The notes under the pieces: generated by a model
The model's input: only the letters and a program-made list of their open reading frames with translations
What the model was told of the DNA's origin: nothing
The model's database searches: none
Made by a program: the position numbers and the translations under genes
In this document: positions 1-7,418 of the stretch, piece after piece
How positions within the stretch are numbered: position 1 is the stretch's first letter
How the letters are laid out: every line of letters begins with the position of its first letter
Assembly (NCBI GenBank): GCA_964508025.1
Contig: CAZDSF010000062.1
Location: forward strand, 1-24,155
DNA: 24,155 nucleotides
Source of the DNA: JAAZNO01 sp964508025
GTDB lineage: Bacteria > Chloroflexota > Anaerolineae > B4-G1 > SLSP01
Reading direction: 5' to 3'

Positions 1-1444
1 GCCGGTAGAACGCGAGCATCGAGTCGGGATCCGCTTCCTGCGCCGCCACGTTGACGCCTTCCGCGTAGTTCGGGTTCACAGGCAGCCAGGTCGTCACCCC
101 CGCCGGCGAGAAGCCCGCGTTCGGCGCGTCGGCCCACTGCATCGGCGTGCGGCACTTATCGCGGCTGCCAACCAAAGCGTGCCAGATCGCCTTCTCTTCG
201 GACTTAGCGAACAGGTCCCGATACAGACGATAGAGCCACTGGCCCATCGTATCGCGCATGTGCGCCATATCGGGGACGATGAAATCCGTCATCCCGATCT
301 CCTCGCCATTGTAGAGGAAAGGCGTGCCGCGCAGCGTCAACATTAGCGCCAGGGAGAGCCGCGCGATGGCATCGGCGCGCGGCGAACACTCGCCCGGCGC
401 AACGTACCCGTAGGCCGTGTAAACGCGCGAACGGTCGTGATTGCCCAGGCAGTTGCAGGGCCACGCGCCCGGCGGCAGCGCCCCCAGCCGCTCGCGCTGA
501 TTGTCGCGGATCCACTGCGGCGTCAGCCGGTCGGTGCGCATCAGCGGGAAATTGAAAGCCATTTGCAGCTCGTTGTCGCCGTCGCCGTAGTAGGAGATCT
601 CCGCCGTCTCTCCCACCAACATGCGATCCTCATACTCGTCCACCAGCTGCCGCAGCTCCTGGAAGAGCTCGTGGATGCCGGGCAGCGAGCGCTGATGCTC
701 GAACAGCAACCGCCACTGCTCCAAAATCTCAGGATCCGACTCCTCCCAGCGCGGACGTCCGGCGCGGCGATAGAGTTCGTCCTGCGTCATCTTCGCCGTG
801 TGATTCGGCAGCGCCGGCTCCTCGAAGATCGTATCAATCGCGTCGAGGCGGAAACCATCCACGCCCATATCGAGCCAGAAGCGCACTGCCGCCCACATCG
901 CCGCCTTGACCTCCGGGTTGCGCCAGTTGAGATCGGGCTGCTCCTTGAGGAAAAAGTGATAGTAGTATTGCCCCGTCGTCGCGTCGAATTCCCACGCCGA
1001 GCCGCCGAAGGTGGATTCCCAGTTGTTGGGCGTCCCGCCATCGGGCGCGGGGTCGCGCCAGATGTACCAATCGCGCTTGGGATTGTCACAGCTGGAAGCG
1101 GATTCCTTGAACCATGGATGCTCGTGTGACGTGTGATTCAGCACCAGATCCAGAATCACGCGGATGCCGCGCGCGTGCGCCTCATCGAGAAAGCGCCGGA
1201 ACGTCGCCAGATCGCCGTAGTCGGGATCCACATCCGTGTAATCGGCGATATCGTAGCCCACATCGAAATTGGGCGAGGGATAGTGCGGCGAGAGCCAGAT
1301 CCCCTCGATGCCCAGAGACTTGAGATAGTCCAGCTTCTCAATCGCGCCGTACAGATCGCCGATACCATCGCTGTTCCCATCCGCAAAACTGCGCGGATAA
1401 ATCTGGTAAAACACCGCCCTTTGCCACCATTTCAAATCGCTCAA
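1..1444 (-). CDS. GH13 alpha-glucosidase / oligoglucosidase, C-terminus outside window
   Basis: Cytoplasmic-type glycoside hydrolase that should cleave terminal alpha-glucosyl units from malto- or isomalto-oligosaccharides; no signal peptide is visible. About 481 residues are present of the roughly 540 usual for the family. The GH13 regions appear in order: DLVLNH (D99-H104), the QPDLNW segment (169-174), GFRLDA with nucleophile D201, MLVGE with acid/base E279, and GNHD with D337. RTPMQW follows near residue 420, as in alpha-glucosidases, trehalulose-type and oligo-1,6-glucosidases. The residue after the nucleophile is Ala, where 1,6-specific enzymes usually have Val, which leans toward alpha-1,4 activity (inference). 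The start is a TTG, chosen because AGGAGG lies 6 nt upstream (1451-1456) and the product begins at the usual family N-terminus (VFYQIYPRSF). No carbohydrate transporter lies beside it in the window. Confidence 0.95.
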   Translation of the reverse strand, partial: MSDLKWWQRAVFYQIYPRSFADGNSDGIGDLYGAIEKLDYLKSLGIEGIWLSPHYPSPNFDVGYDIADYTDVDPDYGDLATFRRFLDEAHARGIRVILDLVLNHTSHEHPWFKESASSCDNPKRDWYIWRDPAPDGGTPNNWESTFGGSAWEFDATTGQYYYHFFLKEQPDLNWRNPEVKAAMWAAVRFWLDMGVDGFRLDAIDTIFEEPALPNHTAKMTQDELYRRAGRPRWEESDPEILEQWRLLFEHQRSLPGIHELFQELRQLVDEYEDRMLVGETAEISYYGDGDNELQMAFNFPLMRTDRLTPQWIRDNQRERLGALPPGAWPCNCLGNHDRSRVYTAYGYVAPGECSPRADAIARLSLALMLTLRGTPFLYNGEEIGMTDFIVPDMAHMRDTMGQWLYRLYRDLFAKSEEKAIWHALVGSRDKCRTPMQWADAPNAGFSPAGVTTWLPVNPNYAEGVNVAAQEADPDSMLAFYR

Positions 1445-1467
1445 CGAACACCTCCTGATCAGTTTAG

Positions 1468-1553
1468 AGTTACGGGTTATGGGTTATGGGTTGCTGGTTG
1501 CTGGTTGCTGGTTGCTGGTTGCTTGTGGCTTGCTGCTTTCTCGCTTTCTCGCC
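1468..1553. repeat. Composite tandem repeat in GH13 leader (families A and C)
   Basis: On the plus strand this reads GGTTATG units, then about five GGTTGCT units, then two CTTTCTCG units that run up to the aminotransferase stop codon. Read toward the GH13 gene it is (GCGAGAAA)n, (GCAACCA)n, (CCCATAA)n, then the Shine-Dalgarno site. The same composite in the same order occurs at 5014-5182. Confidence 0.9.
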
Positions 1554-2414
1554 TTATCGCTTCGCCGCCGCCAGCTCCCGCGCCACAATCTCGCGGTATG
1601 CGCGCTGCAATTTTCGCGTCAGCGGCCCCGGTTTGCCATCGCCCACGAACCAGTCATCCACCTGCACCACTGGCATCACTTCCGTCGTCGTCCCCAAAAT
1701 CAGCAGCTCCTCCGCGCGGGGCAACTCGTTCTCGAAGATGGGAAATTCCTTGACGGGAATGCCCAGCTCGCGGCAGGCTTTGAGAATCACCTCACGGGTC
1801 ACGCCGCCGAGAATGTTATTCGTCACCGGGGCCGTGACCAGTGCGCCATCGAAGATCCCGCAGACGGTGGTATGCGAGCCTTCCATCACCACGCCGTTGC
1901 GGACGAGGATGGCTTCCCACGCGCCCTGCTCGTGCGCCTCCTGGCTCGCGAGGATATTGGGCAGCAACATCAACGCCTTGATATCGCAGCGCGCCCAGCG
2001 GATGTCGGGCGTGAGAATCACTTTGATGCCGGTCTCCCACTCGCGGGTTGGCGGCTGGATGGCGCCGGCAGTGATATACACCGTGGGCGTCGGCGGCGGA
2101 TCGGGGAAGATGTGCGTGCGCGGCGCGACGCCACGGGTGATTTGCAGATAGAGCCGGGCATCCGTCTCGAGCAGGTCGTTGCGCGCCAGCAGCTCCACAC
2201 ATGCCGCTTCCAGCACGCCCAGATCGGGCGCCGGAATGCGCAGCTCACTCATACTGCGCTGTAAGCGCGCGAAGTGGAGATCCGCGTGGAACAGTGCGCC
2301 GTTATACGCGCGGATCACCTCATAGACGCCATCGGCGAAGAGAAAGCCCCGATCATCGGGGGAAATACACACCGCCTCTTTGGACATAAACTGCCCGTTG
2401 AAGTACACAATCAT
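1554..2414 (-). CDS. dat: D-amino acid aminotransferase (PLP fold type IV)
   Basis: Transaminase expected to interconvert D-alanine plus 2-oxoglutarate with pyruvate plus D-glutamate, supplying D-amino acids for peptidoglycan. The 286 residues match the family length and align well by eye with the Bacillus enzyme: the DRGF(L)FADGVYEVIR opening (21-35, with Y31), the R99-x-H101 carboxylate-trap pair typical of D-specific enzymes, the PLP lysine K146 in RCDIKALMLLPN, E178 in VMEGSHT, and the C-terminal TTTEVMP loop. The R-x-H pair argues against a branched-chain aminotransferase. The start ATG follows AAAGGGGGT. The stop codon abuts the family C repeat. Neighbours on the same strand are separated by repeat tracts, so an operon with the EamA gene is uncertain. 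Confidence 0.95.
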   Translation of the reverse strand: MIVYFNGQFMSKEAVCISPDDRGFLFADGVYEVIRAYNGALFHADLHFARLQRSMSELRIPAPDLGVLEAACVELLARNDLLETDARLYLQITRGVAPRTHIFPDPPPTPTVYITAGAIQPPTREWETGIKVILTPDIRWARCDIKALMLLPNILASQEAHEQGAWEAILVRNGVVMEGSHTTVCGIFDGALVTAPVTNNILGGVTREVILKACRELGIPVKEFPIFENELPRAEELLILGTTTEVMPVVQVDDWFVGDGKPGPLTRKLQRAYREIVARELAAAKR

Positions 2415-2427
2415 ACGCGACCCCCTT

Positions 2428-2597
2428 TAAGAAAGGATGAAGGCGGAAGGATGAAACCTCTCCGCGTCATCTGCGTTTCAAAATCGGACGCCGATTCACG
2501 CAGATTTACGCGGATACACGCCGATCAGAAACTATCAAAAATCTGCGCAATCTGTGAAATCTGCGGCATCTGCGTTACATCTGCGTGAATCGGCGTT
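2428..2597. repeat. Intergenic repeat tract (families D and H)
   Basis: No gene is seen. Family D (GAAGGCGGAAGGATGAA, 2439-2455) recurs exactly, as its reverse complement, at 21619-21635. Family H is a run of degenerate ATCTGCG / CGCAGAT and ACGCGGAT units from 2468 to 2597, related to 13160-13250. Direct and inverted units alternate, so imperfect hairpins are possible. Confidence 0.85.
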
Positions 2598-2606
2598 ACC
2601 CCACCC

Positions 2607-3530
2607 TCAGCGCGAGATCAGGACGATGCTGGCGAAGATCAACACCATGCCCGCAAAACCCAGCGCGTTGGGCGCCTCCCGGAAAAGAAAAATCCCAATC
2701 AGCACGCCGCAGACCGGCTCCAGCAAACCGATCATGCTCACAATCTGCGCCTTGACCCGCTTGAGGCCCTGAAAGTAGAGAAAGTAGGGAATACTCAGCG
2801 CCAGCGTGCCCAGCGCCGCCAGCCAATACCAGTTGACGCGCACCGCCGCCCACGGCGTCCCCACCGCAAACGGCGCAGCGATCAGCGCAGCGATGCCGAT
2901 GCTCCACCAGGATTGCGTCACACCGCTCACGCGCCGACCCAGCAAGCGGCTAAAGAGCATCGCAAAAGCGTAAGTCACGCCCGTTGCCAGCGCCGCCATA
3001 ATACCCAGCCAGGAATCGGAGCGAAAATCAATATGCGCCGGATCGGTGATGAAGACCATGCCCAATAGCGCCAGCGCCAGGCTGACCCAGGTGAAACGCG
3101 GGCGCGTCTCCTTGAGCATCCACGGCGAGAGCAGCGCCACGTAGATCACCGCCGTATTGTTGAGCAGCACCGCCGTCGCCGCCGTCGTATAGCGCAGCGA
3201 GGTCATGTACAGCGTCGCCGTCGCCCCCACCGAGACGCCCAGCCCCAGGAGCAGCGGCCACGCCGCGCGGTAACTGCGCACGCGGAACGTCTGCGGATCG
3301 CGCGCAGCAATCAGCGAAAAGAGCGCCAGGCCCGAAAGCGCCCGGAAAAACGCGATCTGCGGCCCGTTCAGCCCCACAATCGCCCGGTTGAAGATAATGC
3401 CGCTGCTGAAACCCAGCGCCCCCAACGCTACGAAAAGCACACCGAGAAGCGGCGGCGCAGAAGGGCGGAGGAGATCGGGAGCTGGGGAGCTGGGGGGATG
3501 GGGAGAATTTACTCGGACATTTGCACTCAT
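2607..3530 (-). CDS. EamA/DMT-family membrane transporter
   Basis: Ten-helix inner-membrane exporter of the drug/metabolite superfamily, 307 residues, made of two EamA repeats (about 32-165 and 175-307). Visible features are the internal duplication, the LLNNTAVIYVALLSPWMLKE segment ending repeat 1 and the matching LLEPVCGVLIGIFLFREAP in repeat 2. The substrate cannot be told; relatives export amino acids or metabolites. The start is fixed by AAGGAGGT 6 nt upstream (plus strand 3537-3544). That ribosome-binding site and about 28 N-terminal residues rich in Pro and Ser (PHPPSSPAP and onward) lie within a repeat tract, so the protein has an unusual low-complexity N-terminal extension before its first helix. 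Confidence 0.92.
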   Translation of the reverse strand: MSANVRVNSPHPPSSPAPDLLRPSAPPLLGVLFVALGALGFSSGIIFNRAIVGLNGPQIAFFRALSGLALFSLIAARDPQTFRVRSYRAAWPLLLGLGVSVGATATLYMTSLRYTTAATAVLLNNTAVIYVALLSPWMLKETRPRFTWVSLALALLGMVFITDPAHIDFRSDSWLGIMAALATGVTYAFAMLFSRLLGRRVSGVTQSWWSIGIAALIAAPFAVGTPWAAVRVNWYWLAALGTLALSIPYFLYFQGLKRVKAQIVSMIGLLEPVCGVLIGIFLFREAPNALGFAGMVLIFASIVLISR

Positions 3531-3575
3531 CTCCCCACCTCCTTATCTCCCCAAATCCCTACTTCCCAAAACCGC
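3438..3575. repeat. Repeat tract across the EamA start (family F)
   Basis: GGGGAGCT-type units at 3482-3503 face inverted CTCCCC-type units at 3531-3568. The tract covers the EamA ribosome-binding site, its first codons and the short spacer to the MFS gene. The inverted arrangement could form an imperfect hairpin around the EamA start. Confidence 0.8.
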
Positions 3576-3593
3576 TTATGCCCTTGCAGCATC

Positions 3594-4853
3594 TTACCCG
3601 CGCTTGAAAATATACAGCGCTGCAAGCATCCGAACGCCAGCGAAAACAAACAGCGCCGTGCGGACGCCCATCCAATCGCCGCCTGCCGAGCCAAGCAGCG
3701 AGCCGAGCAGCATCGCACCGTTGATTGCCAGATTGTACCACACCAGCGACGCGGCCCGCTCCGTTGGCGAGACGTGCTCCAGTAGCCAATTGATCATCGC
3801 CCCGCCTGCCAGCGCCCAACCAAATCCGCCAAAGGGCGATGCCAGGAAAAACATCCCCACACCCCGCCCCAGCGCCATCACCAACGGATAAAAGCTAATC
3901 AGCAAAGCCCCCATCGCGGTCAGCTTCTGATTGCCCCAGCGGCGCACCAGCCCCCCCAGCCCCAGCGACCCCACCAGCATCGCCACATAAAAGAGCGCCG
4001 TCCCCACGCTGATTTGAGAATCCGTGAGCTGCAAGTCATTGACCATGTACAACGGGAACAAGGGGCCGGCCATAAACAGGGTCAGGTGAAATAAGAACAA
4101 TGCCGCCAGCACTTTGCCGAACGCGCCGCGTAGCACTTCCAGGCGCAAGCCCGAACGCTTCGAGGGCGCAAGCGACGGCGCGACGGGAACTGGCGCAGCA
4201 GGCTCCGGCTGCCGAAGCCGGATAAATCCCAGATGCACCGTACTCATCGCCGCGCCCACCACACCCAGCGCAAAAATCACCTGGTAGCCTAGCGGGAATG
4301 GCAGCGTGTTAAGAATCCACCCTGCCAGCAACGTCACCGCAATGAAGATCACGGCATAGAGCGCGTTACGCCGCCCGGCGACGTGGCCGCGCCACTCCGG
4401 CGGCACAGCTTCGGCGAAAAGTGTGTTGAAGCCGATGTTCAACGCTGCGCTCGGAATGCTCGCCAGCACTGTCAGGGTCAACACGGCCCACACCTGCGCC
4501 ATCGGCCCCATGAAAAACGGCAACAGCACCCAGGGGATGTAAGTAACGCGAGCGAGAATCGCCGTCCACAGCACCGATTTCTCTACGGGACGGCGCTCCA
4601 GCCAGCGGCCGGCGGGCATGGAGACCAGCAGATTCATCACCCCGGGGCCGGCGCTCATCAAGCCCAACTGAAAAGCCGAAGCGCCCTGTCGCGTGATAAA
4701 GACGCCGATAAAGGACATCGCCGTTGCCGCCGTCATGGCAAACCAGGCAATATCCAGATAGAGATGCAAAAAATTCGCCCGAAAGGTTCCCGGCACAATC
4801 GGGCGTCCCAAACGGGGTATGAAATACCGTGTAACATCAGCAACTTTACGCAT
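3594..4853 (-). CDS. Major facilitator superfamily transporter
   Basis: Inner-membrane permease of 419 residues with about 12 hydrophobic helices and a polar central loop (RLRQPEPAAPVPVAPSLAP) between the two six-helix halves. The first half has the MFS-A-like loop MPAGRWLERRP and a conserved-looking AEAVPPEWRGHVAGRRN loop. The second half has LGGLVRRWGNQK and HVSPTERAASLVWYN. The substrate is not evident. I chose the ATG at 4853 because AAGGA lies 7 nt upstream; an upstream in-frame ATG at 4967 would add 38 residues with no ribosome-binding site and an unlikely sequence. It lies upstream of the EamA gene on the same strand, about 60 nt away across a repeat. Confidence 0.92.
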   Translation of the reverse strand: MRKVADVTRYFIPRLGRPIVPGTFRANFLHLYLDIAWFAMTAATAMSFIGVFITRQGASAFQLGLMSAGPGVMNLLVSMPAGRWLERRPVEKSVLWTAILARVTYIPWVLLPFFMGPMAQVWAVLTLTVLASIPSAALNIGFNTLFAEAVPPEWRGHVAGRRNALYAVIFIAVTLLAGWILNTLPFPLGYQVIFALGVVGAAMSTVHLGFIRLRQPEPAAPVPVAPSLAPSKRSGLRLEVLRGAFGKVLAALFLFHLTLFMAGPLFPLYMVNDLQLTDSQISVGTALFYVAMLVGSLGLGGLVRRWGNQKLTAMGALLISFYPLVMALGRGVGMFFLASPFGGFGWALAGGAMINWLLEHVSPTERAASLVWYNLAINGAMLLGSLLGSAGGDWMGVRTALFVFAGVRMLAALYIFKRG

Positions 4854-5194
4854 AACCTCTTCCTTACAGAAAAAGACCGCCGGGCGGCACTCTAACCTCG
4901 CCATAACCCGGCAGTCCATCGTATTGTAACGCAGATGGGCGAAAAAGCGAGTCAAGTCACGAATCAAAAGTCACGTTTGACAGTGGACAAAATCCCAACC
5001 GTGAGTATCATCTAGCGAGAGGACGAAAAAGCGAGAAAGCGAGAAAGCGAGAAAGCGAGAAAGCGAAAAGGCGAAAAGGCGAAAAGGCGAAAAGGCGAGA
5101 AAACGAAAAGCAACCAGTAACCAGCAACCAGTAACACGCAACTTGCAACTCGCAACCAGTAACCCGCAACCCGCAACCAGAAAAGGAGCAACCC
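4854..5194. other. Divergent intergenic region, MFS / acyl-CoA synthetase
   Basis: No gene is seen. It must hold promoters for both flanking genes. A consensus-like TTGACA (4977-4982) lacks a -10 at good spacing on the plus strand, and a TACAAT (minus strand, 4928-4923) lacks a good -35. Family G-like GTCAAG / AAAAGTCA units occupy 4951-4981. From 5014 the region is entirely tandem repeat. Confidence 0.6.
5014..5182. repeat. Composite tandem repeat in acyl-CoA synthetase leader (families C and A)
   Basis: About eleven 8-bp units grading from GCGAGAAA to GCGAAAAG (5014-5110) are followed by about ten 7-8-bp units of the GCAACCA / GTAACCA / CCCGCAA type (5110-5180), then AGGAG (5184-5188) and the ATG. 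Order and orientation relative to the downstream gene match the GH13 leader. Confidence 0.92.
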
Positions 5195-7312
5195 ATGACG
5201 AATCCGTTGGAACTGTTTTTCGATCCGCAGGGCGTGGCCGTGATCGGCGCGAGCAACGACCCCGCCAAGCTGAGCTATGGCGTGGTGCGGAATCTCAAAG
5301 AACATGGCTATCAGGGGCCGATCTACCCCATCAACCCCAAGGGCGGGGAGATGTTGGGCCTCACGATCTATCCCAGCATTGCCGCTGTACCCGATCCCAT
5401 CGAGCTGGCCGTCATCATGGTCCGCGCCGATCTGGTCCCTGGCGAGCTGCGGGCCTGCGGCGAACGCGGCCTCAAGGTCGTCATCGTCATCACCGGCGGC
5501 TTCCGCGAGGTGGGCGAGGATGGCGCAGCGCTGGAGCGCTCGCTCAAGACCATCGCCGACGAGTACGGGATGCGCCTCATCGGCCCCAACTGCGTCGGCA
5601 CGATGGATACCTACATTCCGCTGGATACCACCTTCATCAGCCAGATGCCCAAACAGGGCGCGATTGGCTTCGCCTCGCACTCCGGCGCCATTGTGGGCGG
5701 CACCATTGATTGGGCGATCCAGATGGGCGTGGGCTTCAGCCGCATCGCCAGCCTGGGCAACCAGGTGGATGTGAACATCGCCGACGGCATCCGCATGATG
5801 GCCGCCAGCCCGCACACCAAAGTCATCAACCTCTACGCTGAGGGCATCCCCGATGGGCCGGGCTTTGTGGCGACCGCCGCCGCTGTCTCCCGCGAGAAGC
5901 CCATCGTCATCGTCAAAGCCGGGCGCACCTCCGCTGGGACGCGGGCCGTGGCCTCGCACACCGGCGCGCTTGCCGGGACGGGGCGCGCATACATAGCCGC
6001 ATGTCATCGCGCCGGCGTGGTGATGGCGAACTCGCTCCAGGAGCAGAACGATATTGCCATGGCGCTGGCGCATCAGCCGCTGCCCGCCGGGCCGCGCGTG
6101 GCGCTACTCACCAACGCGGGCGGCCCCGCCGCGCTCGCCGCCGATGGGCTGGATGATGTGGGCCTCAAAATGGCGGATTTGACCCCCGAAACGCAGGCGA
6201 AGCTCAAGGAAGTGACGCCGGCAGGCACACAGCTGGGCAATCCGGTGGATATGCTCGGCGGCCCCCGCGCCGAGATGTTCAGCGCCGCGCTCGACCTCAT
6301 CCTGGCCGATCCCGGCGTGGATATGGCGATTGCCATGTTCGTGCCGCAGGCCATCACGCCGGTGAACGAGGTCGCGCGGCACGTCGTTGCGGCAGCGGCG
6401 CGCGCGGCGAAGCCCGTGGTGTGCTGTCTCGTGGGCGGCGTGAGCATCACCCAAGCCATCCACATCCTCCACGAAGGCCACGTCCCCTTCTACCAGGATC
6501 CCACCCGCGCGGCGAAGGCCCTGGGCGGCCTGTGGCAATACGCGCAGCTCCAAGCGCGCCCCGATCTGACGCCGGAGCCATTGACCGATGTGGATCGGCA
6601 GCGGGCGTGGGAGATTTTGACGGCGGCATGGGAGCAGAGGGGCGGAGGAGCAGAGGAGCAAGACCACGCGCCCTATTTCCTCGATGCGGAGACGGCGGGG
6701 GCCGTGGCGGCAGCCTACGGCATCCGCGTGCCGTTCTCCGGCATCGCGCGCACCGCCGATGAAGCCGCCGCGCTGGCAGAACAGGCGGGCTATCCCGTCG
6801 TCGCCAAGCTCATCGCGCCGGGCCTCATCCATAAAGCCGATGTGGGCGGGATTGCGCTTGGCCTGCAAAGCGCCGATGAGGTGCGCGCCGCCTTCGCCCG
6901 CATGGTGGGCGAGCACACCGACCGCGCCCTCATGGTGCAGCAAATGGCGCCCAAAGGGCAAGAAGTCATCCTCGGCGCGCAACGCGATCCACAATTCGGA
7001 CCGCTGCTCATGTTCGGCATGGGCGGGATTTACGTCGAGGTGCTCAAAGATGTGGCGTTCCGGCTCGCGCCGCTCTGCGCCGAAGACGCCCGCGCCATGA
7101 TCGCGGAGACCGCCGCGGGCAAAATCATGGCGGGCGTGCGCGGGCAAGCGCCGGGCGACATCGCCGCCGTGGTGGACACGCTGCGCCGCGTCGGGCAGCT
7201 CGTCGCCGACTTCCCGCAGCTCAGCGAGCTGGACATCAACCCGCTCATCGTCGGCGCAGAAGGTCAGGGCGCGTGGGCCGTGGATGTGCGCATGGCGATC
7301 ACGGGATTTTAA
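5195..7312 (+). CDS. Acyl-CoA synthetase, ADP-forming (fused alpha-beta acetate-CoA ligase type)
   Basis: Catalyses acyl-CoA + ADP + phosphate to carboxylate + CoA + ATP, or the reverse. In fermentative bacteria it conserves energy from acetyl-CoA or other acyl-CoAs. The 705 residues contain a CoA-binding Rossmann domain (about 8-135, with VAVIGASND and GPNCVGT), a succinyl-CoA-ligase-like domain (about 150-450) carrying the phosphohistidine loop ASHTGALAG with H255, and an ATP-grasp beta domain (about 495-705, VVAKLIAPGLIHKADVGG; ending SELDINPLIV). No GNAT domain is attached, so it is not the Pat-type acetyltransferase fusion. AGGAG sits 6 nt before the ATG. A repeat-like linker (WEQRGGGAEEQDH, residues 478-490) separates the ligase and ATP-grasp parts. 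The acyl substrate cannot be read from sequence. Confidence 0.94.
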   Translation: MTNPLELFFDPQGVAVIGASNDPAKLSYGVVRNLKEHGYQGPIYPINPKGGEMLGLTIYPSIAAVPDPIELAVIMVRADLVPGELRACGERGLKVVIVITGGFREVGEDGAALERSLKTIADEYGMRLIGPNCVGTMDTYIPLDTTFISQMPKQGAIGFASHSGAIVGGTIDWAIQMGVGFSRIASLGNQVDVNIADGIRMMAASPHTKVINLYAEGIPDGPGFVATAAAVSREKPIVIVKAGRTSAGTRAVASHTGALAGTGRAYIAACHRAGVVMANSLQEQNDIAMALAHQPLPAGPRVALLTNAGGPAALAADGLDDVGLKMADLTPETQAKLKEVTPAGTQLGNPVDMLGGPRAEMFSAALDLILADPGVDMAIAMFVPQAITPVNEVARHVVAAAARAAKPVVCCLVGGVSITQAIHILHEGHVPFYQDPTRAAKALGGLWQYAQLQARPDLTPEPLTDVDRQRAWEILTAAWEQRGGGAEEQDHAPYFLDAETAGAVAAAYGIRVPFSGIARTADEAAALAEQAGYPVVAKLIAPGLIHKADVGGIALGLQSADEVRAAFARMVGEHTDRALMVQQMAPKGQEVILGAQRDPQFGPLLMFGMGGIYVEVLKDVAFRLAPLCAEDARAMIAETAAGKIMAGVRGQAPGDIAAVVDTLRRVGQLVADFPQLSELDINPLIVGAEGQGAWAVDVRMAITGF
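6631..6662 (+). repeat. Repeat-like segment inside acyl-CoA synthetase linker
   Basis: Units of the GGAGCAGAGG / GGAGGAGCAG type encode the Gly/Glu/Gln-rich stretch at residues 480-489, between the ligase and ATP-grasp domains. The same GAGGAGCAGAGGAGCAG pattern is intergenic at about 21591-21608. Confidence 0.75.
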
Positions 7313-7341
7313 ATTTTCGATTGTGGATTTTGGATTGAAGA

Positions 7342-7379
7342 AACACTGCCGGGCGGGAATAATCTCCTCCGGCAGTGTT
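7342..7379. terminator. Stem-loop between convergent genes
   Basis: Perfect 11-bp inverted repeat AACACTGCCGG (7342-7352) / CCGGCAGTGTT (7369-7379) with a 16-nt loop, between the convergent acyl-CoA synthetase and WYL genes. There is only a weak U-rich tail on either strand. A bidirectional terminator is likely from position and not proven by form. The 29 bases before it are GATTTTGGATT-type repeat. Confidence 0.6.
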
Positions 7380-7418
7380 CTGTATCTGTCTTCCGTCCCC
7401 GGTCTTCGGTCGAACGTT

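Noticed and set aside
4977..5011. TTGACA...TATCAT as a promoter for the acyl-CoA synthetase
   Set aside because: The spacer is 23 nt, too long for a sigma-70 promoter. Only noted in the intergenic entry.
5014..5182. CRISPR-like array in the synthetase leader
   Set aside because: Units are 7-8 bp, contiguous and degenerate with no spacers, and no cas genes are present. It is a tandem repeat.
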